Assembly: GCA_021613535.1 (NCBI GenBank)
Contig: CP075493.1
Coordinates: 5,952,001 to 6,016,000 of the forward strand
Direction: 5' to 3'
DNA from: Adineta vaga
Lineage: Eukaryota; Rotifera
Length of the DNA: 64,000 nucleotides
The notes below the pieces were generated by a model that searched no databases, was not told the DNA's origin, and saw only the letters and a program-made list of their open reading frames with translations. Shown piece after piece: positions 41,101 through 53,562 of this stretch. Positions within the stretch are counted from its first letter, which is position 1, and each line of letters begins with the position of its first letter. The position numbers were made by a program, and so were the translations under genes.

Positions 41101-44100
41101 TGGCTCCTTATTTGAACGTTCCATCTACGATGCAATACGATTCGATTCTTGTCAACATGAATGGCGTCCACAAAAAGTCATCGATTATCAATTTCGTAGT
41201 CCATTAGTTCCATTAAATAGTTTATTACCACCTCCTCCACCACCCAGTATTATCTATCAAGCACCTATTGGTGTCTATCCCGATTATCCACCATGGATAC
41301 CGATAGCATTATTATATGCGAATGAAACTGGAAATACGATTATTAATATAACATGGAACCGATTTTTAAATAATAAACTTGTTGGTTTAAGATTTAATCC
41401 TATACAAAATGTTCTCGGTGATATTGCTAATAATTCATTTATTGGACATGAAAATGGTGCTTTATTAATTGTGGGAAATCAATCAAATTGGATTGAAGAT
41501 GTTTATTTACGAAATGTTACTTTGAGAATACTATTTAATAATTTTACAAATAATTTTGGAAAGAATTTTATTGTTTCACTTGATTTGAATGAATTATCAC
41601 CCTATCAAACAATATTATTTATGTACAATCGTTTGATTAATAATAATATAACATCGAAAATCAGTCAATTTTTGAATGCACGTTCACGAATGCCAGGTGT
41701 TTTAACAATTGGTTCGAGTCATATTCGAATAACAAGAAATGTATTTGGAAATAATCAAAGTCAATATGAAATTGTTAGTCAATTGACTAATTCAAGTGCA
41801 ATTATTAAAGCAGATATGAATTTTTTTACTTCTATCTATCCACCACCAAGTACATTAACACGAATACCACTTAGCCCATATGAAAGAAATCAACATGTTC
41901 AAAATGCTGTACATAATTATCAATTGTATCAACGTCAAGAAATCCCCTTACGACAACTCTCACCGATCCATCGTATTCTTCATAATCGTACACGTCGTCA
42001 ACAACAAATGCAAGTTCAATCTATTCCTCAAATCAGTTATACTTATCTTACTGAACCTTACGATCTTCGTACGGATTTCTTTCCACAAGATTCTGTTTTT
42101 CAACGTCCTTATGCGCCGCCTCAAACTGTTCAATATTATCCTCCGGAATCTCAACAAGAAATCTTATCTGTTCCATCAATCAATAAATCCATTCTTCTTT
42201 CATCTATAAATAATGATTGGGCATATTATGCTTCACCAGCATCACCAACTCCATACTTCTTCTCATTGTACTATGATCGACCGGAATTATGTTTCTCACA
42301 ATGGCCAAAAATACGTGAACGAATATTTGATCAACATAATAGATCTAATCTAGCATCCATTGTTTGGTATCCATTTTTATGTAGTGATCGAAATTTAACA
42401 ACAGAAATCTGGCGTTGTCAATTGCCAAATTGTGGTTTTGAAACTACAAGCTTTCGTATTGATCCGACAGCATCAACGATTGGTGGAATAATAGATATGG
42501 ATTATAATCTTTCGCCAGGTCGTTATATAGTAACAAATGATATTTTAATTAAGCCAGATAAACGTTTAACAATTCAAAGTAGTCAATTAGAATTTTTGAA
42601 TGGTATTGGCATGTTTGTTTATGGAGAATTAATCATTCAAGGTGTTGATGGTTCGCCAACACGTTTAAATTTATTCGAAAATAAAACATCAACAAGTATT
42701 TTAGTTAATCAACAAAAACAACAAGAACAAAGTCAACGTAATGTTATGTTAATCGATGGTGCAAGTATCTATGAAGGTCGATTATATATAACTAGTCTCA
42801 ATGATGGATCAGGTACAGTTTGTAATCATGGTTGGACGAAAGAAAATTCTATGCTTGTTTGTATGTCTATGGGTTTTATTCACGATCCAAATGAATATTT
42901 CTATTCAATTATCAATTCAAATCAAACAATTACCAATGATCCAATCATCTGGAGTGAAGTTGATTGTGATCTATATCAAGATCAAACAATTGAACAATGT
43001 CGAAAAGAAACTGTTCATACATGTGATCATTCCGATGATGTTTGGATTAAATGTTTACCATCCTCATGGGCTGGTGTACATATATATCCAACATATAGTA
43101 AAACTCATATGGAATTTGTTCAATTTGATTCAGCTGGTCAATTTGATGTACATAAAGATGAAATTCATGCTGGTTTACATATTGATCTTCTATCTCATTC
43201 ATCAAATCGTTTGAAAAATTTAACATTCAATGATAATATTATTGGTTTACAAATCAATCATATTCATCCAGCAAATTATGATTATTCTATCATTCATCAT
43301 TCAACATTTAATCATAATTATTTTACTGGTCTTCTACTTCGTTCAAGTTTTTTTAATATGTCACATTGTACATTTACAAATAATTTACATTCGGGAATGA
43401 AATTTGATTCATCATATCCATATCATGAACTTGAACAATTACGAATTAATCTTCTAAAACCACGCGCAACTGTTCATACAATTGATCTATTATATGAACA
43501 ATCGTATGAATTAGAACGAAATAAATTTGCATTTATAACAACAACATTTGGTGGTTATAATTCGGATGATAATATTCTTCTTAATACATTAAATATTCGT
43601 ACAGATCCATCATTTATACTCGTAATTGATCTTATTGATTATAATCCTCTCTCGAATTTAAATGAACAATTATTGATATGTGAAGTTGAATGTCACCAAC
43701 GAATGGGTTTAACACAAAGTTTATCCTATAAAAAATGGTCATTAGCAAATGATCGCGATTTATTTCCATTAATAACATCATATTCAAGTTTACAATTACA
43801 TTATCGTCTCTATCGATATCGATCCAGTCGTTTGACATTCATTATTTACAGTATACCAGCACCAATTTTTACTCAAGGAAGATTTCTATCGGATATTTCT
43901 ATACGATTTCATCGTTGTCTTTTTTCATATAATCAGCATGATATTATTTCATATATAAATGATCGAGAGAAAAGTAATAATCAATATGCATTAACAAATC
44001 AATTAAAAACAGATACTGAACGTTTAATTGAACAATTATTAATGGGTCCACGATTGACAAATGATGATCCATCATTGGATATTATCGAAGAAGAACATCG

Positions 44101-47100
44101 AAATATGCGTGAAGAATTTCGACAAGAAAAACTCGAAGATGAACGTTTGAAACGTCGAAGTACAATGATTGATATAAAACGACGTTATAAAAATGCTACT
44201 TTACAAATAAATGAATGTTTATTTGAATTTAATCAAAATCGAAGTATATTAATTGATCATGAATCAAAAAAACATCATGCAAAAAAGACAGAAGAAAATA
44301 TACGAATGTTAATGAATGAAACTATTCAACAAAGAAAACAATTTATACCAATACAATTTACTTGTAGAATTCATAAAACAATTTTTATTAATAATAAACA
44401 AGGTAATTTGCACATTCTAGTTGATGTGAAATATTTTCTTTCTTTTCTAGTACTCAATCTCGATGCTCATCCATTAATATTTTCTGATCGTTTAATTCGT
44501 TTTGAAATTACACAAACAAATTTTACTCATAATCATGATCTACTATTAAATCTAACATTTCCTCGATTATATCCATTTAATCGAACAATTTTCGCTAGTC
44601 TATCTATCTGGCCATATTTTCCAACAAGATCTATTTATACACGTTCACCATTGATCTATTCAATACCATCACATGCTGTTCGAATTTATAAGAATTTTTT
44701 CATTGCAAATGAACAAAGTTCAATTCGTTTAACTGGCTTTCATACATCGTTTAATTTAACACATTCATTATTTGAGAATAATATTAATCATCAAACATCA
44801 TTAATTGATCTTCGTCATATAGAAAAAGATTATCTTCTTGATGGAAATATTTTCTTACGTAATCAAGTACATAATTTACTTTCATTTGATTCCAATGGTC
44901 ATGCACCATTTCATAATGATCTTTTATATCAATCATCAATTATATTCAATCAATTCGTTGATAATAAACCATCATTATTATCAAAATATCCCTATTTACC
45001 ATCATCATGTCTACGTTTAGTTGGTTCACATAATGTTACAATACAAAGAAATCTATTTGAAAATATTCACTATGATTATGAAATAGTAGCGGCACTTGTT
45101 ATTGATACAATCAATACAACATTAGATGCAACTGTTAATTGGTGGGGTTCAGATGTTGGACAAGCTATACAAAATCGTATACTTGATTTTACCAAACGTT
45201 CCGATCATGCCTTTGTTCAATGGAATCCATTTCTTGCTTGTAGAGAATTAACATGTGCACAAATTAAATTACCTATGGAAACAATTCTACAAATGAATCG
45301 ACCATTACGAGGTTTAATTGCAGCAAATACAGTTATTCATCGACGACGAGAACCTTATCTAATCAATGGTGATCTCATTGTTATGCCTGGTGTTAAATTA
45401 ACAATTGAACCTGGTGTTGAACTTCATTTTGCACCGAATACTGGTCTTTTAGTTCTAGGTCATTTAAATGCGACAGGAACACCCAAAGATCCAATTGTAA
45501 TGAGATTAGCTAATAAAAAATTTGTTATGGAACAAATTGCTAATGGACATAATCCATTTCAATATCATTTTACTGATGAAGTTCCATTTGCAAAACATAA
45601 AGTAAGAATGAAATAACGTTTATATTTGAGCATTCTATTTGTGTTTTTTTTTCCAGTACAATCCACTTATTGATCGTCTACAAATTCGTCTTGATATTGG
45701 TCGAACACCTAATGAAGGTTTCCTTCAAATTTATAATTGGACACGTCGTGATTGGTCTTATGTATGTTATGATACATTTCGTCAGATCTTTTCCTATCGT
45801 TTATTATGTCATCAACTTGGTTTACCATGGAAAAATGTTCTTGCACATCCAGATTCATTTTATCTTTTCGATTATCAAAAATTACCACTATGGCAAGAAA
45901 AAATCGATTGTTCAGGAAATGAACCATCGATTTCATCCTGTTCATTTACGAATGAATACAATAGCACATGTACAAAATTATTCTATATTTCATGTTATGA
46001 TGATAATATTCTCTATTCGTTAAATTCAAAATTTCAACCAGAACTTGGTACTAATCTTGGTGGACATACATTACCTGATTCTTCTCCGTACGTATATGAA
46101 TTTTTCACAATAAAATAAATACAAAAAAATATATTTTATTTTCAGAACATACGAAAGTCCACAATCATGGAAAGGTATTCGTTTTGCTAATAGTGAATAT
46201 GAAGAAGATTTATCATCATTGGATTATACAATTCGTGATCAATCATTACTTCGTTATGTTTTAATATCTGAAACGAATGAATATCAACCAGCTATACAAA
46301 CAATCTATCGTACACCAGCAATTGAACGTATTCATATCGAACATAGTCGTCAAGTTGGTTTTGAATTTCTTCTACCGAAACTCTCAGTTCTCTTCGGTTA
46401 TAGTCAAATAACAAATTCATTAGATTTAGCTGTAAATGGTTTAGTTTATTATGGACAATCAACAGATGAGAAATCAACATTTGATCTATTGAATGAACAA
46501 AATATTCATGGACAACCATTTAGTTTACTCAATCTTTGTAATGCACATCGAATTGTCAATGTAAAATATCGTTTGATTACATATTATAAATATGAATATG
46601 ATTATCGAACATGTTCGAAATTATTCTGTTCGAATAATCCTTATAAAATTGGTATCAGATTCTTTCAAGTAAAAAAATCAAGATTTATTTATTTTTCTCG
46701 AAACCTTATGTTTGTCATTTAGGTAAATCTATTGAATAGTACATATCAAAATGATTGGATTGAAATTCATCGTGTACGTAATGATGAAGATGGAAATGAA
46801 AGAAATGATTTATTAGCTTCTTTAACAAATGGTTCAACTGAAACAGCATGGAAACAATTATATAGTGTAGAAAAAGGTTGTTTAAGAGTAACCATACATG
46901 CTTCAAGTGGAAGTCAAATGCATGGTTTTATGGGTGAAATTACACTTTTTCCAGTCACACCATTCTGTAAGTGAAGAAACAAAATGAAGGTTTTGCGGAT
47001 CAAAAGAAATCTCTTCTTTTAGCTACACAAGAAATTGTTCATCAAATATCGGATAATGTTTTCTTGGGTAATCAGCAAGGTGTATTGAGATATATGTCTG

Positions 47101-49371
47101 CTGGTGAACGTTCAGCTAATATTTACTTTCAATCGAATACTTTACTTTATAATGGTTATTATCGATATAATTCATCATCGGCACCGATTAATTTCTTCTT
47201 TTTTCAAAATGCTCAACGTTTCTATTTTGGAAATAATTGGTTAAGTAGAAATTTAGGTGGAACTTATATTCAATGTTTTAGTCAATCATTATCATCGATT
47301 TTTAATGGTCATTTGTTCAATAATGTTTTCTTTCGAAATAAGTAAATGACATTCTTTATTTAAAATTCATATATTTATTAATGATTTCTTTAGTAATGAT
47401 TCTGTCTTGACTTTCTATGGAATGGAAATGTCAGCATTTTGTAATTTGTATGCTACACAAAATGCAATTATGTTCAATGATGCATATGATCGAAATATTA
47501 TAGAATTCGATTCAGTTGTAGCGAATTTCAGGTAAATTTCAATTCATTCTATAATAAAATAATGTTTTTATTCTATTTTCGTTCCTTCAGTCGAAATCAA
47601 GTGTATAATAATACAGGAATGAATATTATCTCAATGGTTGGCTTTGAAAAGATTACAGCACCATTTCCAGCTGTTGAAATGAATTCATTTCGAAATAATC
47701 GAGCTGTTGGAAAACTTAATCAACAATTATTTGATCGGTATGTTGAAAAATCGTCTTGTGATGTGGCTTCTTCTAGATTATAAATGTAATTTTGTTTAGC
47801 ACGGGTGCTGTTGTTGAAGTTGGAAATCCAAGACAGATCTATATGTTTAATACATTTGATAATTGGGAAAGTCGATATGAAATGCGAACAAAATCACGAT
47901 TATTGTAAGAATTGACAAAAATGAAACGAGCATTTCTTTGATAAATTTCATTTTGTAGTGAACCCAATCGAATGGAATCGAGAGCTGTCAATGCTTCATC
48001 CAATTTTTGGGGACGAATCGGTGATGTTGATGATATTGGTGCACGAATTTATGATAAATTTGATAATAAATCTTTGATTGAAGTGAATTTCTATTCACCT
48101 TATCTTGACTCAACTCGATTACGTCAGGGTAAATGCGATCCGGGTTGGACACTTGATGATACTCTATGTTATATCTATTTTGGTGCTATAACAACATATC
48201 GTATCGCACAAGAAATGTGTTCAAGTGTCGATGCACGAATAACACGACGGGATACACCGTTGAATCGTCTAGTTATTCTACGTTCATTAGTACGTACATC
48301 ACAATATCAAGGTATTAATAGTGATGCTGTACCTTCATCTGGTATATGGTTACGAAAAGAACATAATCAAGATTGTCGAATATTTAATGATATGCAAACG
48401 ATGGATGTTAGTTGTGGTTCAACAGCGGGTTTCATTTGTGAAAAGGGTAATCGATGAATTTATTTATATTAGAAAAGGTAATCTCTTAAAAATATTTTTT
48501 GTTTTGTTTAGAACAACAATTCGATGGTGTAAAATATGTTATCCGCGGTGATTTACTTCTTGCAATTGCTTGTTTGATTCTGATGATTATTTTAATCATT
48601 CTATTTCTTTGTTGTTGGTTTTGTAAATCTCGTCAACGTCGTAAAGATAATTTTCATCGACAAAACTCTCTGCGTCGTAGTGTAAAACAAGAAATGAATA
48701 AACAATCAACTTTATCATTACATAAAAGTAATGATAATACACTTGTAAAAAGTTCCACATTATCAACATTAACAAATGGTACAACAAATAAACTTCCACT
48801 ATCGTCTTTATCCCTATCCAGTCGACCATTGAGTAGTGTTACAATGAATTCAGATCAAGATTTATCTACAGCATCTCCAGCGCATCATGATTTTTCACTC
48901 TTAAAATTAAATCATCATATTCCCAAAGCATCAACACCTGCTTTAAGTGACGATACAGGTTCTCAACGTGCACTTGTGCTTAATACACATACCGATCAAT
49001 CAAGTGTTTATTCAACTGCGACAGCAGATTCAGCAACATTATATCGAAGTCGACGACGTTTTGAACGTAATCAAACTCCTGTTATAACTCCATCCGCACC
49101 ACCTGTAACACATCGACGTTCACGTCGAAATCTTAATCAACAAGATTCAAGTGCAAGTGTTTCAACTGGTTCGGTCTCTCCACCTCCTGCTTATGTATCT
49201 CCTGCGCATCAACCACGTCGACATCGACCCGATCAACTTCATTTAATTACACCAAATACTCAAAGTCGAAAAGCATATTCTACAAATATTCAAATCGATT
49301 CTCATTCACAAACAAGTAGTCGAAGTAGTACTCGACATGAAATTCCACCACCATTGGAAACAGATATTTAA
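38134..49371 (+). CDS. bark: Bark beetle / Anakonda homologue: giant SRCR, beta-helix and C-type-lectin-like transmembrane protein
   Basis: Sixteen exons with fully consistent phases sum to 3,239 residues, close to fly Bark, which organises tricellular septate junctions in epithelia. The order is: signal peptide; GDAVIPFGSTVTIESGTTLR, the start of a right-handed beta-helix; SRCR-like domain 1 (about 120-235, CRMMGF); long beta-helix repeats rich in N-x-F-x-N-N (TFNDN, SLFENN, NLFEN types) to about 1200; SRCR 2 (about 1210-1310, VCNHGWTKENSMLVCMSMGF); more repeats; SRCR 3 (about 2177-2270, WSYVCYDTFRQ); repeats ending near WGR; a C-type lectin-like domain (about 2846-2950, CDPGWTLDDTLCYIYFG to CGSTAGFICEK); TM helix (about 2966-2990); and a Ser/Thr/Pro-rich tail ending PPPLETDI. 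Exon 7 alone is 4,793 bp. A junctional adhesion role is inferred by homology. Confidence 0.88.
38867..39581 (+). other. Unusually long intron 3 of the Bark-like gene
   Basis: 715 bp, whereas the other introns of this gene are 50-65 bp. It interrupts the first SRCR-like domain between QLGIQIC and DHKQYVRLQC. It holds short open frames of low quality and no recognised domain. It may carry an enhancer or an old insertion. Confidence 0.7.
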
Positions 49372-49651
49372 TCTCATTGTATTTTTTATTCCTTTTTTTT
49401 TCATTTTAATCTCAGGAATTTCAAGGTGCTATAAAAGTACTTGCCATGCATATAACCAAACATGTACAGAGAAGAAAAAACCATAATGAAAACATAGAGA
49501 AAAAAGTATTTTTTTTGATGTTGTTTTAACGACTATCATGTACGCGTCTTTTTTTTGTTTTGCTGTGTTCTAGTTTCCTTTGTAATTATAATGCGTTTGA
49601 ATGCTATTATTTGTTTTGCTTTTCTTTATATGATAAAAACTATACCAAACG

Positions 49652-49657
49652 AATAAA
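49652..49657 (+). terminator. Polyadenylation signal AATAAA after the Bark-like gene
   Basis: AATAAA 280 bp after the stop and 105 bp before the next start codon. Confidence 0.45.
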
Positions 49658-49761
49658 TCAGAGTTAGATTTACATCTTTTGTATTCATTAGTAAATTGAA
49701 TGAAGTATACAATTGTTCATGATTTCAAATTCAAGGTGAACCTCTCATTCTTCTAGATTTC

Positions 49762-50595
49762 ATGGCTTCAATAAGTATCGATCTCGAACGTTTACAAACA
49801 TTTCTGAACAATCATCAAACAACTAATCGTCCAATTGTTTTAATCACATCCGGTGGTACAACAGTTCCATTAGAGAAAAATACCGTTCGTTTCATTGATA
49901 ATTTCAGTACAGGGCAACGTGGTGCTGCATCTGCAGAGTATTTCTTAGAACGAAATTATATTGTACTTTTCTTTCATCGTGCATCATCAACTTTACCCTA
50001 TCAACGTCATTTGAACAATATCTTCGACGAATCAAAATCAAATCAAACCTATTATCTTGATCAGTATCATAAAAATAAAACTTCTCTTCTATTGATTCCT
50101 TTCCAAACAGTAGCAGATTATCTTACAGGTCTTGAACAACTTTGTTCTTCGTTAAAACCATTCAAACAATCAGTATTAATCTATGCTTGTGCAGCTGTTT
50201 CCGATTATTATATTCCAAATGATGAATTAACTGAACATAAAATTCCTTCGGGCCAAAATGAATTAATCATTCGTCTGAAACCAGTACCTAAATTGTTAGG
50301 TTTGATCAAAGGTCAATATACACCCGAAGCATTTGTTGTTTCATTTAAATTAGAAACGGATGAGAAAATTTTGGAACAAAAATGTTTACAATCAGCAGAA
50401 AAATATCATCAAGATATTGTCATTGGAAATATGTTAAAAACACGAACAAATCAAGTTCGAATCTATGAAAGACTGAGTAAACAATGGACAACCATCAATC
50501 GAACACAACAAGATGAACAACAGAATGAAATCGAATATCAAATCATTGACTTTTTATATGAGAAACATGAAATTTATCGAATGAATTCGAATTAA
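49762..50595 (+). CDS. PPCS: Phosphopantothenate-cysteine ligase (PPCS), coenzyme A biosynthesis
   Basis: Intronless, 277 residues. Joins 4'-phosphopantothenate to cysteine, the second step of coenzyme A synthesis, in the cytosol. The Rossmann-type core starts [20 protein letters not shown], followed by the family signature [20 protein letters not shown] and then [13 protein letters not shown]. The dimer-interface and substrate part reads [18 protein letters not shown] and [19 protein letters not shown]. The final part has [13 protein letters not shown] and [19 protein letters not shown]. This is the eukaryotic monofunctional form, slightly shorter than the human protein. A CATTCTTCTAG acceptor-like site ends 5 bp before the ATG. 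Its last 170 bp and the 3' flank are partly duplicated at 53058. Confidence 0.92.
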   Translation: MASISIDLERLQTFLNNHQTTNRPIVLITSGGTTVPLEKNTVRFIDNFSTGQRGAASAEYFLERNYIVLFFHRASSTLPYQRHLNNIFDESKSNQTYYLDQYHKNKTSLLLIPFQTVADYLTGLEQLCSSLKPFKQSVLIYACAAVSDYYIPNDELTEHKIPSGQNELIIRLKPVPKLLGLIKGQYTPEAFVVSFKLETDEKILEQKCLQSAEKYHQDIVIGNMLKTRTNQVRIYERLSKQWTTINRTQQDEQQNEIEYQIIDFLYEKHEIYRMNSN

Positions 50596-50993
50596 ATCCA
50601 TTATCTCTTCTCTGTTCTTTTTAAAAAAAAAATTTTTCTTATTCCTTATTGGAAACTTTCGCTACATTTGCGGATATTGATTCTCTAGGCTTTCTTTTTT
50701 TCGGAAGTGCAAATGCTGGTGGATTGATGTGCATTTTTTCTTGACTTGGTGTTGAAGCGATAATCGTTGATAAATTCTTCAAAACCATCGGTAAGGTTTC
50801 ATCGAGTAATTGTTGTTCTGTGGCTTGAAAATCTGACTTTTTCCATGCTTTTCGAAGTTCATTAAGAATGATTTTATAATTAGGTCCTTGTTTGATACGT
50901 TTTAATGCAAGCATTCCAGGAGATACAGGAAAATGTGGTAAGGACCAGTCATTGAATTGTTGAACTTCATTTAAATGATGCTGATATTTCAAT
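50427..50993. repeat. Direct duplication copy 1 (PPCS 3' end + TRNT1 3' end)
   Basis: 567 bp spanning the convergent 3' ends of PPCS and TRNT1. The second copy is 53058-53562. Homology begins at AAATATGTTAAAAACACG and ends at GATGCTGATATTTCAAT in both copies. The PPCS part belongs to the intact PPCS gene here, while the TRNT1 part is the orphan fragment. Confidence 0.9.
50639..50993 (-). pseudogene. TRNT1: Truncated 3' fragment of TRNT1
   Basis: The last 117 codons of TRNT1, including the native stop, stand alone here. They differ from the intact gene at 53208-53562 at one noticed residue (EVQQFNDW here, EVQPFNDW in the gene). The fragment lacks the nucleotidyltransferase domain and stops abruptly after ATTTCAAT, where foldback-element sequence begins within a few bases. 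Its near identity says the copy is recent or kept homogeneous by gene conversion. It is not expected to make a functional enzyme. Confidence 0.9.
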
Positions 50994-50996
50994 CAG

Positions 50997-51400
50997 AGAC
51001 GTGCACGAGGCAAAATGGTCTGTTTTAGACCCAAATCTATTAGTAACACAATGTGTGTGCTAAAAATGTGAGAACAATATTTTACAATGCAGAAACCACT
51101 GATCTACATCTACACGTTGGTGCACTTTATTTTAACATTGAATGTAAATAAAAGGAATAATTGATTCTATAGTGCTATTGCGGAAGTTGTCCCACGACAG
51201 TCTTGGGGATATTTGCTTTGTAACACTGTACAACCGATTAATTGTTTTAGTTACGTCCAATGTTAAAATAAAGTGCACCAACGTGTAGATCAAAAGTTTC
51301 TGCATTGAAAAATATTGTTTTCACATTTTCAGAACACACATTGTGTTACTTATACGTAGATTTGGGTCTGAAACAGACCATTTTGCCTCGTGCAACGTCT
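50997..51400. mobile_element. Foldback / MITE-like element with about 143-bp terminal inverted repeats
   Basis: The left arm 50997-51140 and right arm 51258-51400 are imperfect inverted repeats. Left GCACGAGGCAAAATGGTCTG pairs with right CAGACCATTTTGCCTCGTGC, and left CTACACGTTGGTGCACTTTA with right TAAAGTGCACCAACGTGTAG. The central 117 bp is not coding. The termini read AGACGTGCAC and, inverted, AGACGTTGCAC. There is no transposase, so it would be non-autonomous. No clear target-site duplication is seen; the left end abuts the duplication breakpoint. Confidence 0.85.
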
Positions 51401-53057
51401 TTGTTGATCGATTTAGTAGTCTAGTTTATTTGTATATAAATTCTTGATAAATAAACGCAGGTTTGTGTAACAACGTTTGAATAATTTGAGTCGAGGTAAA
51501 ATGAAAATGAATACAAAGAAAAGCAAACGAATGCAGAACATAAATAATCGAGTTATTTCTATTGTTTGAATTCTCAATATGAATTGGAATACTCTAAAGA
51601 TGAAGCACATCTTTACTTAAAATCTATAGATCCTATTATTTGAAATTTCCTAGACGTTTGTAGAGTGACCGAGTTTGTGCTAATTTACAATGTAAATTAA
51701 TGCGGTGCCTGTCGATGAGTATGTCTATTATGTCGGACTACACTAATGTTCCAATTCGGCGAAAACGTTGATTTGCTGAGGATGGAGTTGAATTTGTTGC
51801 TGTGGTGGTGGTTGAGACGGGATCGAATTTGTAATCTTTTTGTTACTTATGAACCATTTTCATTACCAGTTCTTAATTGCCTCTTCAGATCAGGGTTTTC
51901 TTGTTCCAACTAAAAGGAAAGATCAAATGGTGTGTATATATATATATATATATATATGTCCTAATTGAAAATGTACTTGTGCTATCCCAGGACATAGACG
52001 CAGGAACCAGATAAATCCTGCCAAAGGATCCGTTTACGGGTTTACTGCTTTCATGAAAACTCTAGAATTCTCTGGAACCGACCGTTTCCACGCCGGATTG
52101 CTCGACCTGGAATGTTCTCCAATAATTTTTTGTTAATTTCATCCTTGGCATTATTCTAAAAATTGAAAAGAAACATTGTTACAATCATCAATCACTCATG
52201 TAAAAACTGTTCAAATTCTAACTAAAATCTAATTTAATAATTGTTTGACATGTTAAAAATGAGTTTCGATCAATTATTGCGTGACAAATCGATCAAAATC
52301 AGCGTTTTCTACGTTTTTGGTGACGAAAAGCTTGTTAATGATAAATCAAACAACAACACGAAGGCATGCATACACAGGCAAAATGTTTAACAAAGGTAGT
52401 TCATGCAAATAATCATTTACATAACTACATAATCACTTTTGAAATGTGACCACGGCACGATGCGGCGCGTCTCATTTTAAACCGCTATGGATACTGCTGC
52501 TCCTCTATTTTCTACAGCAAAAATTCTTTTTGAGTCTTAAGTTTTCTTCCAGTAGATATATCTACATCTCTCCTATTCATATCATAGGAATTTTTGGCCA
52601 TCCCGAACTGAAAAACTAGTGAAAAGACAAGGTTTTCAAAGTCCAGATCTAGTATAGCAAACGTTATTTAAGCAAAATCCATGCATAATTAAATGAAGCA
52701 TCCTCTGGTTCAAAATAATAGAAAATAAAATCGGAAAAGCAGTTCTTTTCGTTTCTTTCTGAAAGTTGGTTTCTCGAATCCCAAAATCATATTTTCTCGA
52801 GAATACGTTCAACCAATGGGACTCAAAACTTTAATCTGATGCATTTTGACAATCTTATCAAAATTGAAATTCTTGGAAAACGGAAGATTTCTACGAATGC
52901 TTTTTGATTTTGGGGTCTCGTTTGCTGATAAATCAATAAAAAACACGGACGTCGCATTGATTCTACTATCTGTAGTAAGCACGAGGAGTAAGTGAGCGTA
53001 TGGATGTTCACGGTATCGTCATTTCGCATCAACATCCGCACCCATACCCACGCCCTC
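51401..53057. other. Inserted foreign segment between the two PPCS/TRNT1 duplicate copies
   Basis: About 1.66 kb following the foldback element, with locally higher GC and codon-poor texture unlike its neighbours. It holds a (TA)n tract at about 51935-51957 and a short gene fragment at 51743-51909 on the minus strand. No intact gene is supported. The open frame at 52823-53137 on the minus strand partly overlaps antisense PPCS and has no domain. Confidence 0.6.
51743..51909 (-). pseudogene. Fragment of an unidentified gene (coiled-coil then Gln/Pro-rich end)
   Basis: On the minus strand a good acceptor (CTTTCCTTTTAG) at 51910-51911 leads to LEQENPDLKRQLRTGNENGS, a leucine-zipper-like stretch followed by TAA. 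Overlapping in another frame is a protein-like Gln/Pro-rich stretch (SIPSQPPPQQQIQLHPQQIN) that ends at a TAG at 51743-51745. A frame disruption between the two parts is the simplest reading. The parent gene is not recognised. Confidence 0.35.
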
Positions 53058-53150
53058 AAATATGTTAAAAACACGAACGAATCAAGTTCGAATCTATGAA
53101 AGACTGAGTAAACAATGGACAACAGAATGAAATCCACTATCTCTTCTGTA
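53058..53150 (+). pseudogene. PPCS: Truncated 3' fragment of PPCS
   Basis: Matches the last part of PPCS from the codons for [20 protein letters not shown], then loses two internal blocks and keeps the 3' flank (CACTATCTCTTCTGT against CATTATCTCTTCTCT). It lacks a start and the whole catalytic core. Confidence 0.85.
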
Positions 53151-53562
53151 TTTTTTTAAACAAATAACTTTATTTTTAACAAAAAAAAAACAAAACAAAC
53201 TTTTTTCTTATTCCTTATTGGAAACTTTCGCTACATTTGCGGATATTGATTCTCTAGGCTTTCTTTTTTTCGGAAGTGCAAATGCTGGTGGATTGATGTG
53301 CATTTTTTCTTGACTTGGTGTTGAAGCGATAATCGTTGATAAATTCTTCAAAACCATCGGTAAGGTTTCATCGAGTAATTGTTGTTCTGTGGCTTGAAAA
53401 TCTGACTTTTTCCATGCTTTTCGAAGTTCATTAAGAATGATTTTATAATTAGGTCCTTGTTTGATACGTTTTAATGCAAGCATTCCAGGAGATACAGGAA
53501 AATGTGGTAAGGACCAGTCGTTGAATGGTTGAACTTCATTTAAATGATGCTGATATTTCAAT
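53058..53562. repeat. Direct duplication copy 2 (PPCS 3' end + TRNT1 3' end)
   Basis: 505 bp matching 50427-50993. The PPCS part has two internal deletions, each between short repeats (around ACAAC and AAATC). The spacer between the two gene ends has a different A/T run. The TRNT1 part is essentially identical and belongs to the intact gene. Confidence 0.9.

Noticed and set aside
41880-42209. Alternative-frame open stretches within the giant Bark exon.
   Set aside because: They are shadows of the long coding exon, whose frame is fixed by continuous beta-helix and SRCR sequence.
52823-53137. A 104-codon minus-strand open frame in the insertion.
   Set aside because: Part of it is antisense to the PPCS 3' duplicate and the rest has no domain or homologue I recognise.
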